From a virus, in IMG/VR virus record IMGVR_UViG_3300043437_000537, positions 1-28,952 of that record: DNA of 28,952 nt; one strand, 5' to 3'. A model generated the notes under the pieces. It made no database searches. It was not told the DNA's origin and worked only from the letters and a program-made list of their open reading frames with translations. Shown here piece after piece: positions 15,879 through 23,451 of this stretch; the first letter of the stretch is position 1; each line of letters starts with the position of its first letter. The translations under genes and the position numbers were made by a program.

Positions 15879-15886
15879 TATAAATA
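15879..15886 (-). promoter_or_regulatory. Candidate late promoter motif next to a terminator
   Basis: The coding strand reads TTTTATATTTATAAAG then ATG. The TATTTATA lies just past the stem of the upstream terminator (15890-15913) and 3 bases before the start codon. Confidence 0.55.
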
Positions 15887-15913
15887 TAAAACCCCCACTG
15901 TTTGGTGAGGGTT
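15884..15913 (-). terminator. Rho-independent terminator after the UVR-protein gene
   Basis: On the minus strand AACCCTCAC pairs with GTGGGGGTT (9 bp with one G-U) around a 6-base loop, followed by TTTTAT. On the plus strand the wobble becomes a C-A mismatch, so it works best for the minus-strand gene. Confidence 0.8.
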
Positions 15914-15919
15914 ATTATG

Positions 15920-16330
15920 TTAAGACTTTAATTTTCTTAATTGGTCTCGAATCTCAATTGATTTTTCAAAGTTCTGTTCTTCAATTGATTGTTTTAATTC
16001 CAATTCAAGTTTTTCAATTTCTTCTTGATTGGTACCCAAATTTTTGATTTGGTCTCTCAACTTAACGGCTTCTTCAAAATCTTCCATTTCAATTGCCCTG
16101 TTAAGTTTAATTTTAAGGTATTCTTCTTTATCCATTTCTTTACCCATTTCTTTTGGTTCATCAAAATCAGATAAATTAAACACCTTTACATAAGTTGTGT
16201 ATTTGTAATTTCCATCTGCAGATTCAAAAGTTTTGGTTTCCCAATCCAGTTTATTGAAATCTTCCATCATTTTGTCGTAACGAGCCATTAGGTCGTCAAT
16301 GTTAAGGTTAAATTTTCTTCTGTTAAACAT
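15920..16330 (-). CDS. Double UVR-motif protein, possible ClpC partner
   Basis: A 136-residue protein. The C-terminal half has two UVR motifs: LKIKLNRAIEMEDFEEAVKL (72-91, continuing RDQIKNL) and LELELKQSIEEQNFEKSIEI (108-127, continuing RDQLRKL). This paired-helix motif occurs in UvrB, UvrC, ClpC M-domains and McsA, the ClpC-linked arginine kinase activator. The McsA zinc-binding Cys pairs are missing; residues 1-60 are a unique segment with ADGNYKYTTYVKVFN. It is divergent from the ClpC-like gene, sharing a 189-bp regulatory region with two palindromes. An adaptor role for that unfoldase is attractive but inferred; a role in DNA repair cannot be excluded. A terminator follows. Confidence 0.8.
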   Translation of the reverse strand: MFNRRKFNLNIDDLMARYDKMMEDFNKLDWETKTFESADGNYKYTTYVKVFNLSDFDEPKEMGKEMDKEEYLKIKLNRAIEMEDFEEAVKLRDQIKNLGTNQEEIEKLELELKQSIEEQNFEKSIEIRDQLRKLKS

Positions 16331-16422
16331 ATTTTTTTGTTTTTTTTAATTTTATTAATTATCTTTGTTGTAGTCAAGTTTCATACCATGATAAATATAG
16401 AACAAAAAAATTAGTTAGTCTA

Positions 16423-16435
16423 TGACAAAATGTCA
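16423..16435. promoter_or_regulatory. Candidate operator, palindrome copy 1
   Basis: The perfect inverted repeat TGACA-AAA-TGTCA, 13 bp. Its centre is 30 bp from that of copy 2, about three helix turns. Confidence 0.65.
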
Positions 16436-16452
16436 GGTAATAATTATTTTTA

Positions 16453-16465
16453 TGACAATTTGTCA
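16453..16465. promoter_or_regulatory. Candidate operator, palindrome copy 2
   Basis: The inverted repeat TGACA-ATT-TGTCA, sharing both arms and the TTATGACA-like left flank (TATGACA) with copy 1. It lies just upstream of the possible ClpC-gene promoter, a fitting place for a repressor or activator dimer. Confidence 0.65.
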
Positions 16466-16519
16466 AAATATTTGGATATGTATGAAATTTGACGTTAATT
16501 TGTAAAACAATTAAAAAAT

Positions 16520-18535
16520 ATGAACGACTTAATGGACGACGACGACAAAATGATGAACAAAAAAACTAAATCATCTGCAGAATCTAACACACCTGTATTG
16601 GACAACTTCAGTAGAGATTTGATTAAACTAGCTGAAGCCGGCAAACTTGACCCCGTTATTGGTCGTGACCGAGAGATTTTAAGGATTGCTCAAATCCTTT
16701 CTCGTAGAAAGAAAAATAACCCGATTATCCTCGGAGAACCTGGTTGTGGTAAAACCGCACTTGTTGAAGGTTTGGCAATTAAGATTGTAAATGGCGATTG
16801 TCCTCGTAATTTGGTGGATAAACGTATTGTCAATCTTGACCTAACTTCAGTTGTTGCTGGTACAAAATACCGTGGTCAATTTGAAGAACGTATGAAGGTG
16901 ATTATCGAAGAACTTCAGGCAAACCCAAACATCATCGTATTCATCGACGAGATTCACACCTTGGTAGGTTCAGGAAACTCTTCAGGTTCGATGGATGGTT
17001 CAAACATCTTCAAACCCGCATTGGCACGTGGGGAAGTTCAATGTATCGGAGCAACTACATTAGATGAGTTCCGTAAGAACATTGAAAAAGATGGGGCATT
17101 GGAGCGTCGTTTCCAAAAGGTAATTGTTGAACCATCATCAGTTGAAGAAACAATTCAAATCCTTAAGAATGTTCGTGATAAATACGAAGATTTCCACAAG
17201 GTGAATTACAGCGATGAGGTAATCGAGACTTGTGTTAAGTTGGCAGACCGTTATATCACGGACCGTGAGTTCCCTGATAAAGCGTTTGACATCTTGGATG
17301 AGGTTGGGGCAAGAATGCAGACCGAGTTAAAGACTCCTGAAGCAATTGAGGAGTTGAAGAAGAAGGCCGCAGAAATCAAAGTTCAAAAAATGGAAGTAGT
17401 TAAAAAACAAAACTACGAACAAGCGGCAGAACTTAGAGACAAAGAGAAAAAGTTGTTGGTTAAATTGGACCAAGAAAAAATTAAGTTTGAGGAAAAGTTG
17501 TCCAAAGAAAAACAACTCATCTTATTGGAACATGTTTATGATGTTGTATCAAACATGACAAAAATCCCTGTAAGTAAAATGAGTGTGGATGACACCAAAG
17601 CTTTGTTGGACTTGGACAAAACTTTGATTGACAAAGTTATCGGTCAAAACAATGCGGTAGTTAAGATTGCAAAAGCAATCAAAAGAAATCGTTTGGGTAT
17701 CAAAGACCCTAATCGTCCAATCGGTTCATTCGTGTTCTTGGGTTCAACAGGTGTTGGTAAGACCTATTTGGCAAAACAATTGGCAAAAGAAATGTTCGGT
17801 TCTGAAGATGCTCTCATTCGTGTCGACATGTCTGAGTACCAAGAGAAACACACAGTATCCAAATTGGTTGGAGCCCCTCCAGGATACGTAGGTTATGAAG
17901 AAGGTGGATTGTTAACTGAGAAAGTTAAAAACAAACCTTACTCTGTAATCCTATTCGATGAAGTCGAAAAAGCTCACAAAGATGTGTTCACCATCCTACT
18001 TCAAATTTTGGATGATGGTCACGTAACCGACAGTTTGGGTCGTAAGATTAACTTCAAGAATACCTTGATTATCTTGACATCAAACTTGGGGGTTAAAAAA
18101 CTACAAGACTTTGGAACAGGTATTGGTTTCTCAAGTAATTCATATAGTAATGAAGAAGCTAAGAAACAATTGTTAATGAAGGAAATGAAAAACTTCTTCT
18201 CACCTGAGTTCATTAATCGTATTGATGACACAGTTGTATTCAACTCGTTGGGTAAAGAAGACATCAAGAAGATTACAGACATCGAATTGAAGAAGTTGAT
18301 GACTCGTCTTGTAGACATGAAGTACAATATCACCTATGACGAATCTTTGGTTGAATACTTGGCAAAGATTGGATACGATGAATTGTACGGAGCTCGTCCA
18401 TTGAAAAGAGCTATTCAGGATAAGGTCGAAGACCTATTGTCTGAAGAAGTTCTAACTGGTAAGATGATTGAGGGTAAAACCTATCTCATCAAAGTAGTAG
18501 ATGAAGAAGTAATTATCCAAAAGAAAGGACGTTAA
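16520..18535 (+). CDS. ClpC-like AAA+ unfoldase lacking the N-domain
   Basis: A 671-residue Hsp100 protein with two intact ATPase modules. D1 has Walker A GEPGCGKT (72-79), Walker B VFIDEIHTL (D143/E144) and the arginine finger GALERRF. A short ClpC-type M-domain (about 285-340) includes a UVR-like helix pair, VVKKQNYEQAAELRDKEKKL. D2 has Walker A GSTGVGKT (about 408), Walker B VILFDEVEKAH, and the loop GTGIGFSS (about 534-540), whose IGF tripeptide is the usual ClpP contact. Bacterial ClpC proteins are about 820-850 residues; here the N-terminal substrate/adaptor domain is replaced by an acidic leader (MNDLMDDDDK). It therefore probably works with host ClpP but not with N-domain adaptors. 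A strong terminator follows the stop. The partner choice is inference. Confidence 0.95.
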   Translation: MNDLMDDDDKMMNKKTKSSAESNTPVLDNFSRDLIKLAEAGKLDPVIGRDREILRIAQILSRRKKNNPIILGEPGCGKTALVEGLAIKIVNGDCPRNLVDKRIVNLDLTSVVAGTKYRGQFEERMKVIIEELQANPNIIVFIDEIHTLVGSGNSSGSMDGSNIFKPALARGEVQCIGATTLDEFRKNIEKDGALERRFQKVIVEPSSVEETIQILKNVRDKYEDFHKVNYSDEVIETCVKLADRYITDREFPDKAFDILDEVGARMQTELKTPEAIEELKKKAAEIKVQKMEVVKKQNYEQAAELRDKEKKLLVKLDQEKIKFEEKLSKEKQLILLEHVYDVVSNMTKIPVSKMSVDDTKALLDLDKTLIDKVIGQNNAVVKIAKAIKRNRLGIKDPNRPIGSFVFLGSTGVGKTYLAKQLAKEMFGSEDALIRVDMSEYQEKHTVSKLVGAPPGYVGYEEGGLLTEKVKNKPYSVILFDEVEKAHKDVFTILLQILDDGHVTDSLGRKINFKNTLIILTSNLGVKKLQDFGTGIGFSSNSYSNEEAKKQLLMKEMKNFFSPEFINRIDDTVVFNSLGKEDIKKITDIELKKLMTRLVDMKYNITYDESLVEYLAKIGYDELYGARPLKRAIQDKVEDLLSEEVLTGKMIEGKTYLIKVVDEEVIIQKKGR

Positions 18536-18540
18536 TTAAG

Positions 18541-18567
18541 AAGGGGGATTTATTCCCCCTTTTTTTA
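18541..18567 (+). terminator. Rho-independent terminator after the ClpC-like gene
   Basis: AAGGGGGA pairs with TCCCCCTT around a 5-base loop, followed by a T run. It isolates the ClpC-like gene from the next gene. Confidence 0.92.
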
Positions 18568-18575
18568 TATTTATA
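18568..18575 (+). promoter_or_regulatory. Candidate late promoter motif directly after a terminator
   Basis: TATTTATA begins at the end of the terminator T run and ends 6 bases before the ATG at 18582. The close terminator-motif-ATG order argues for promoter function and a very short leader. Confidence 0.55.
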
Positions 18576-18581
18576 TTTAAT

Positions 18582-19418
18582 ATGAAAATTATCATAACAG
18601 AATCTCAGTATAAAAAAATATTATTAGAACAATCAAATGTTTATACCGATAAAAAAAAATATGATTACGCTCTAAAAATTTACAACACTCTTTGGTATGT
18701 CTATTATAGTGATATAAATAATTTTAAAAAAATAAAGTCATTCAAATACAAGGATAATTATAATTTTTCAAATATTGAAAACCTTATAGGAATACACCAA
18801 ATTACCCCACAAATGAAAAATTTTATATATAGTAATGAAAAAATCAAACAAATGTATTATTCAATGTGGGATAATGGGAAAAAATATTTTGTAGCTTGGT
18901 GTAAAGGGACTAATGGAATATGGGAAACAAAAATTGAATTGTGGAAGTCGGGTATGACACATAAACAACAAGGAGACATATTTTGTCCAAATGTTGTAGA
19001 TAGGAAATTGTCTGGGTTTACAGTTCCAATTAAACCAAATATATTAAAACCAATATTTAAAAAACCGGAACCGCCAAAACCAGTTCAACCAACTGTGACC
19101 AAACCTTCAATAGTTCAACCAACAAAACCCAAACCATCACTTCCCCTATCAACATTGGATAAAACCAAACCTGTTGATTTTTATTTTGGTAATAGAGTAT
19201 TAAGAGCTCCTGATTATGAGATTGCTAAGAAATTTGCTGAAAAATTAGCTTTACGTAATTTTAACTCAAATCAAGTATTTGTTTATAAAGACAAAAATAA
19301 TGAAAAATGGTTTATTGGTGCAAATGATAAGATATATTTTAGTCAGAATTCATACAACCAAGACCCAAATAAAAATGTTTATGTTGACCCTGTTAAAATG
19401 GGTGTGGTATTTATTTAA
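18582..19418 (+). CDS. Putative packaged phage protein, function unknown
   Basis: A 278-residue protein starting MKIIITESQYKKILLEQ. ITE at residues 5-7 and LLE at 14-16 fit the gp21 (I/L)xE site; T4 Alt begins similarly with MELITE. Residues 20-150 form a Tyr/Trp/Lys-rich domain (FVAWCKGTNGIWETKIELW). A Pro/Lys/Thr linker of about 45 residues (KPEPPKPVQPTVTKPSIVQP) joins it to a C-terminal domain with alternating beta strands and a helix (APDYEIAKKFAEKLALRNFN; EKWFIGANDKIYFSQ). No signal peptide, membrane helix or catalytic motif is seen. It precedes the zinc metalloprotease gene by 6 bases, so the two form an operon. I do not recognise a family; packaging is inferred from the N-terminus. Confidence 0.78.
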   Translation: MKIIITESQYKKILLEQSNVYTDKKKYDYALKIYNTLWYVYYSDINNFKKIKSFKYKDNYNFSNIENLIGIHQITPQMKNFIYSNEKIKQMYYSMWDNGKKYFVAWCKGTNGIWETKIELWKSGMTHKQQGDIFCPNVVDRKLSGFTVPIKPNILKPIFKKPEPPKPVQPTVTKPSIVQPTKPKPSLPLSTLDKTKPVDFYFGNRVLRAPDYEIAKKFAEKLALRNFNSNQVFVYKDKNNEKWFIGANDKIYFSQNSYNQDPNKNVYVDPVKMGVVFI

Positions 19419-19424
19419 AAATTT

Positions 19425-20180
19425 ATGAAAGGTTTAATCAGGAGAATTATTGGGGAAACTGTAACAAATAAAGAAGTAATTTGTGACAAATGTGGATGGT
19501 CATGGGATATTTCTGATGGTGGTGATGACTTATATACGTGCCACAAGTGTGGTCACGATAACACACCAAAATCTCAATCTAATTTAAACAGATTATTAGA
19601 AAAATTCAAAAATAATTTTCCTGAAGAATTAAAATCTAAAGTTGATGTTATTGAAAAGTTTGTTGTGAACTACATCCAAGACCACAACTTTACCGTTAAG
19701 TTTCTTAACTCATGTTCAACTGGATTTGCTGGTGTTAGAACCAAAGACCAAATAATAATATGTTCTCCAATGAATATGAAAACTATTGGTGATTTTATTT
19801 ATACAATTTTTCATGAGATAAGACATGAAGAACAAATGACAAACCTTAAATTAGAAAACCCACTAACAGGTGATTTAGAAGATTTTGAAGAATTATCAAG
19901 AAATTACTGGGATTTAGAATTAGATGCCGATAGATTTGCAAAAGAAATGATTGCAAAATTAGTAATTAAATTAAACATACCAATTGATGTTGCCAAAACA
20001 CAATTCACATTATCTCTATACATTGAAAACTATCCTTTTGCATCAAAAATGGTGATGATGTCTTTACAACAAATTGTAAACGGAATTAAAGACATAAAAA
20101 AATCGGGTGGAGAATTTTCTGATATTCAAGACCACCCGATGATTAAAAGACATTTAGATAAGTTAGAAAACTTTATTTAA
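19425..20180 (+). CDS. Zinc-ribbon HExxH metalloprotease, possibly packaged in the head
   Basis: A 251-residue protein. A zinc ribbon CDKCGW...CHKCGH uses Cys20, 23, 39 and 42. The zincin motif HEIRH (His130, Glu131, His134) is followed about 30 residues later by WDLELDADRFAKEM, where Glu165 (or Asp169) would be the third zinc ligand, as in gluzincins of the ImmA/M48-like type. The N-terminus MKGLIRRIIGE ends in IGE at 9-11, fitting the gp21 site, so the ribbon would start the mature protein. A protease ejected with the DNA could act on host proteins; the target is unknown. It shares 4 bases with the convergent M20 peptidase gene. Metal-site assignment is by motif; delivery into the host is inference. 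Confidence 0.85.
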   Translation: MKGLIRRIIGETVTNKEVICDKCGWSWDISDGGDDLYTCHKCGHDNTPKSQSNLNRLLEKFKNNFPEELKSKVDVIEKFVVNYIQDHNFTVKFLNSCSTGFAGVRTKDQIIICSPMNMKTIGDFIYTIFHEIRHEEQMTNLKLENPLTGDLEDFEELSRNYWDLELDADRFAKEMIAKLVIKLNIPIDVAKTQFTLSLYIENYPFASKMVMMSLQQIVNGIKDIKKSGGEFSDIQDHPMIKRHLDKLENFI

Positions 20181-21016
20181 AAAACCCATTTGGATTTCCA
20201 ACCATGTTCAACCATTTCTTTATAGTGTAATTTATGACCAAGTTTATCAATCATTTTCTTACCCATGTCGATACCATTAATTACGTCTTCAACAACGACG
20301 TATTCATGCTTTGTGTGGTATTGGTAGTATCCAATTGAGAAGTTAATACAAGAGAAGTCAAACTTACCTCTTAACGCATATACGTCAGTGTAGGGGTGAA
20401 CCATGTATCTCATTCTGTTTCCCATCCCTTCAGTTAATACCTCATCACAAGCATCAAAGAATTCAGTTTCTCTATCAAACAAAACTTGACCAAAACATTT
20501 TTCTGTAATCATCCAGTTCTCAGGTGCATCAAATTGAATCCCATAACCAACATTTTCAAAGAAGGTTGAATCGGCTTTCATGGAACCATGACATCCTGTT
20601 TCTTCAGATACAAAGAATGCTGCCTTAACATAAGGTAATTCTTTTAATAGTGTTAGACATGCAAATACGCCACATTTATCATCACCACCAATACCTGTTG
20701 GAGTACCATCATTATCGTATGCCTTATAAGACAATTTAATTTCTTTTTGTGCGTTTGGTAACATTTCCTCACGAATATTAATATCGTTAAGTCCGTGTAC
20801 CGTATCCGTATGTGAAATTACACATGGGAAATAAAAACCTTCAGGAAGTTCTTTGGATTCTTGTTTTGTTGCATAGACGTTCTTATATTCATCTACGTAG
20901 TGTTCAATATTATTTTCAGTTAACCAATTAACCAAAAATGCAACCATTTTGTCTTCGTGATACGTTGCGGTAGGCACGCTCAAAACGGCTTTAAGTAATT
21001 CTAAATTTTGTTCCAT
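20177..21016 (-). CDS. M20-family metallopeptidase (peptidase T / M42-like)
   Basis: A 279-residue di-metal peptidase. Expected ligands and catalytic residues are present: SHTDTVHG (His69, Asp71), GGDDKCG (Asp112 or Asp113 bridging), SEETGCHGS (Glu138 catalytic, Glu139), FDAPEN (Asp163) and YHTKHEYV (His237). The family has aminopeptidases, tripeptidases and deacylases acting in the cytoplasm; the substrate is unknown. Most members are about 350-400 residues with a dimerisation lid; this one is short, so the lid is reduced or absent. The N-terminus has no gp21-like site. A host-like promoter (TTTG, 20 bases, TATATTTG) lies just before the ATG. It could recycle peptides during infection, possibly those made by the ClpC-like/ClpP system; that is inference. 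Confidence 0.88.
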   Translation of the reverse strand: MEQNLELLKAVLSVPTATYHEDKMVAFLVNWLTENNIEHYVDEYKNVYATKQESKELPEGFYFPCVISHTDTVHGLNDINIREEMLPNAQKEIKLSYKAYDNDGTPTGIGGDDKCGVFACLTLLKELPYVKAAFFVSEETGCHGSMKADSTFFENVGYGIQFDAPENWMITEKCFGQVLFDRETEFFDACDEVLTEGMGNRMRYMVHPYTDVYALRGKFDFSCINFSIGYYQYHTKHEYVVVEDVINGIDMGKKMIDKLGHKLHYKEMVEHGWKSKWVF

Positions 21017-21020
21017 AGAG

Positions 21021-21052
21021 CAAATATAGAAAATTATTTACACTTCACCAAA
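21021..21052 (-). promoter_or_regulatory. Host-type (Bacteroidetes sigma) promoter for the M20 peptidase gene
   Basis: The coding strand reads TTTG, a 20-base spacer, then TATATTTG, matching the Bacteroidetes TTTG/TAnnTTTG consensus with permitted spacing. The -7 box ends 4 bases before the ATG, so the mRNA would be nearly leaderless. Confidence 0.6.
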
Positions 21053-22888
21053 TAAATCAAATAATTCTGGTTGATATAATAAATTATTGAATTGTTCTTC
21101 ATTAAATTTACGAGTAATAGCCCCTAATGGTCCGCCTATTTCAACAACAACTCGAATGTTGTCTTTGTCAAAATTTTTAATTCTGAATTTTAACGATTTA
21201 TCTTTTGGTAATTCATACACCTTACCTATATCATATTTAGATAATATTTTTTTTCTAAATTCCAAAAACTCCGTGACATTTACATCCTCATCTAATTTTT
21301 CAATAATTGAATCTAGTTGTCTTTCAACTTCGTTGTTGAATGAATCACTATCAAAATTTTCATAATCCTGATATTCATATTGGTCTTCAGCCCATCCACC
21401 AATACTACCACCATTGTTTTCAACAATTTGGTTAAATAATGAAATAACATCACTTTTATTAATTCCAAGTCTTGCAGACCACATTAGTAGATTTGCCGGT
21501 GTTGTCACGATTTCATTGTAGCTTCTTTTAAGTGTAAATCCTGCAGATTCTAAAACGTCGTTAATTTCTTTTTCAATAGATTCTCTGGCAGTAACACTCA
21601 TTTCTCTATTTTTTTCAACAAAATAATCACTTAGGATATTATCGGTTTCTCTTTCAAATAAATCTAATAATGTTGTAGATAACTCTTGTCTATATTCCTC
21701 ACTATTTAAATTAAACTCTTTTGATGATATTAAAATTTCCCCAATTTGTTTTAATTTTTCTCTATTTTCATCATTCAAATCACCAAAAACAATATATCCT
21801 TCTTTCCAATCCTCTTCAACAGTATAAGAATCAATAAATTCATAATCACTATAACTTGAACTTATTGAGTTCATGAACCACATATCATCTTCACTTACAT
21901 CAAAATTTTTAAAGAATTTTTCATCATCACCAAAATCAATTACAATGGCACTTTGACCTAATATGTCTGAAACCTTAACCTGAAGAATTGCATCATCAGA
22001 ATCTTCCAATTCACGGGAATTAATTTTACCTTTTGAGAATTCTCTTAATTTTTTAATAAATTCACCAATACCAAGTAAATCGTCAATAAGTTCACTTTGG
22101 TTTGGAAACGATTCTCTTAAATTTTCTATAGAAATATTTCGGTCCTGAGCATCATATACTTCGGTTTGTCTTTGACTTTCGTTTCGATATAGTGCAAGTT
22201 TATTATTGGTTTTTTTATTTAAGAAATAATATAAGTTTCCATCTCTAAAATATTTATCAAAATAACCAGGGTTTCCAGTTTGTGTTGTACACCATTTTGT
22301 ATTAGCACCATAATAACATGATGCAGCATGTGATTTAGGTCTAACAACTAAAACATCATTATCTTCATAAATCTTATCGGCCTGAGTTTTAATCTCTCTT
22401 TCAATTTCCCTTTGAGTTTTTCTGGCATCAATAGTATTCATTAACTTTTTAATAAATTGTGGGTTTTCATATTGATTGATGTCTTTTGGTGAACGAGCAA
22501 TACCTTCAATATTTGGAACAACATATTCATTGTTCATGTCGTTTCTAAATGCAGTTTCCGCAGTCCAAATATCATCTTCAGTGATTCTATTAACATTTGC
22601 ATGGAACCAAGGAATGATTGTTCCAAATAAATTTTGCAAAGCTTCTCCCTGTTGAACATTCAATCCACCTCTTTCACCCGCCAATTCAGGTATAACTTTT
22701 TCAAGTTTTTTCGCAATATATTCAACGTATTTGTAACTTGTTGGGTCAGAATTTAAAACCCTATCAATAAATGGACCATCATACTCAAACCTTTGTTTAA
22801 GTCGCTTTGCAACATCTTCCTTTTTACCTTCAACTATAATCACGGGATATTTTTTACTATAAATACAAGTTTTGTTTGGAATATTCAT
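21038..22888 (-). CDS. WCTT-motif phage protein, paralogue A (putative packaged protein)
   Basis: From the ATG at 22886-22888 the protein has 616 residues; a GTG ten codons upstream is also open but less likely. It starts MNIPNKTCIYSKKYPVIIVE-GKKEDVAKRLKQRF, and the segment from IVE aligns with the N-terminus of the gene at 23456. The shared core is NDVLVVRPKSHAASCYYGAN followed by TKWCTTQTGNPGYFDKYF, and then LYYFLNKKTNNKLALY. The remaining 400 residues are acidic and helical, without recognised domains. The motif YGxxT(K/R)WCTT is one I have seen in many unannotated phage proteins, with no known function. The invariant Cys may be catalytic or structural. It is divergent from its paralogue with the tmRNA between them. 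Confidence 0.78.
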   Translation of the reverse strand: MNIPNKTCIYSKKYPVIIVEGKKEDVAKRLKQRFEYDGPFIDRVLNSDPTSYKYVEYIAKKLEKVIPELAGERGGLNVQQGEALQNLFGTIIPWFHANVNRITEDDIWTAETAFRNDMNNEYVVPNIEGIARSPKDINQYENPQFIKKLMNTIDARKTQREIEREIKTQADKIYEDNDVLVVRPKSHAASCYYGANTKWCTTQTGNPGYFDKYFRDGNLYYFLNKKTNNKLALYRNESQRQTEVYDAQDRNISIENLRESFPNQSELIDDLLGIGEFIKKLREFSKGKINSRELEDSDDAILQVKVSDILGQSAIVIDFGDDEKFFKNFDVSEDDMWFMNSISSSYSDYEFIDSYTVEEDWKEGYIVFGDLNDENREKLKQIGEILISSKEFNLNSEEYRQELSTTLLDLFERETDNILSDYFVEKNREMSVTARESIEKEINDVLESAGFTLKRSYNEIVTTPANLLMWSARLGINKSDVISLFNQIVENNGGSIGGWAEDQYEYQDYENFDSDSFNNEVERQLDSIIEKLDEDVNVTEFLEFRKKILSKYDIGKVYELPKDKSLKFRIKNFDKDNIRVVVEIGGPLGAITRKFNEEQFNNLLYQPELFDLFGEV

Positions 22889-22918
22889 ATTTATACTTAC
22901 CTTTGTATAACAAATCAC

Positions 22919-23009
22919 GGGTGGCTCCCTTAATAGTTAAGGCTGACCTTAAGCATCCAACGAAAGTTATACAGGGGGCGAAAGTGATTTTAATGTTCTT
23001 TGAAAATAT
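22919..23009 (+). other. Gene-free leader upstream of tmRNA
   Basis: These 91 bases contain two overlapping small inverted repeats, CTTAA-TAG-TTAAG and TTAAGG-CTGA-CCTTAA, which could form alternative hairpins. No tRNA, clear promoter or ORF is visible. The stretch is probably part of the tmRNA precursor or its promoter region. Confidence 0.4.
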
Positions 23010-23404
23010 GGGGGTACACTGGTATCGATTGACATAGTTGGGGATACGTGGCACGCAGTGAAAAGTTTCCTATCACTTAAATCTACGGAGATAAAAATTA
23101 AACGGCAACGTTTTAAACAAAATGGCAGCAATCGGATTAGTTCGTGAAGATGCTACGGTTACAGCCTAAGCGATTAGGAAAAACCATCGGGTCGAGAAGA
23201 CATTAACCCAGGAACAGAAGTCTTTGTAAGGTGTGGTTTCTATCTTAAAAGGAACAAGTGGAGGATTAGTTCTCAGTAAACCGAACCACTTTAAAATAAG
23301 GGAATTGTGAAATTTCGGAACATTAGCTAAATGTTGTCCTAAGCGTGTAGTCATTTATTGTCGAGATGGGCAAGACGAGGGTTCGAATCCCTCTACCTCC
23401 ACCA
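23010..23404 (+). ncRNA. ssrA: tmRNA (one-piece, complete with encoded CCA)
   Basis: This 395-base RNA rescues stalled ribosomes. The acceptor stem pairs GGGGGTA (23010-23016) with TACCTCC (23394-23400, one G-U) and ends in ACCA. The T arm is perfect: GAGGG-TTCGAAT-CCCTC. The 3' half carries the family-like GCGTGTAG, and CACGC (23052-23056) pairs with GCGTG (23344-23348) as P2. A pseudoknot before the reading frame forms from AGTGA/TCACT and TTTCC/GGAGA. A 12-base A-rich spacer then leads to the likely resume codon GGC at 23104, and the frame closes with TAA at 23167-23169. It lies between two divergent paralogous genes and is followed by a terminator. The host should have its own copy, so this one probably changes tagging or supports late infection; that is inference. 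Confidence 0.96.
23104..23169 (+). other. tmRNA tag reading frame
   Basis: The frame encodes 21 residues starting GNVLNKMAAI and ending in REDATVTA before TAA. It is the only frame open over this stretch, and it sits at the expected distance after the pseudoknot. Typical tags are about 8-15 residues ending in ALAA or similar; this one is longer and lacks LAA. The resume codon could be a nearby codon in the same frame. Confidence 0.7.
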
Positions 23405-23407
23405 TTA

Positions 23408-23435
23408 AACCTCATCGAAAGATGGGGTTTTTTTT
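23408..23435 (+). terminator. Rho-independent terminator after tmRNA
   Basis: AACCTCATC pairs with GATGGGGTT (one T-G) around a GAAA tetraloop and is followed by an 8-base T run. Confidence 0.9.
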
Positions 23436-23444
23436 ATTACGATA

Positions 23445-23451
23445 TATTTAT
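23445..23451 (+). promoter_or_regulatory. Candidate late promoter motif after the tmRNA terminator
   Basis: TATATTTATC with TATTTAT ending 4 bases before the ATG at 23456 and starting 10 bases after the terminator. Confidence 0.55.

Larger units (their letters stand above)
16331..16519. promoter_or_regulatory. Divergent regulatory region between UVR protein and ClpC-like genes
   Basis: This 189-bp gap has no gene. It holds a minus-strand TATATTTATC motif (16391-16399, about 60 bases before the UVR-protein ATG) and two palindromes (16423-16435 and 16453-16465). A possible Bacteroidetes-type promoter for the ClpC-like gene follows: TTTG near 16471 and an imperfect TTAATTTG at about 16496-16502, ending 17 bases before the ATG. 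Confidence 0.6.

Noticed and set aside
15920-16330. McsA proper
   Set aside because: The UVR motifs fit, but the zinc-binding cysteines of McsA are absent, and no arginine-kinase (McsB) gene is near.
22889-22918. GTG start for the WCTT paralogue A at 22918
   Set aside because: The ATG at 22888 is stronger, and the extra ten residues (MICYTKVSIN) match nothing in the paralogue.
22919-23009. tRNA gene next to the tmRNA
   Set aside because: No T arm or cloverleaf can be drawn; only small inverted repeats are present.
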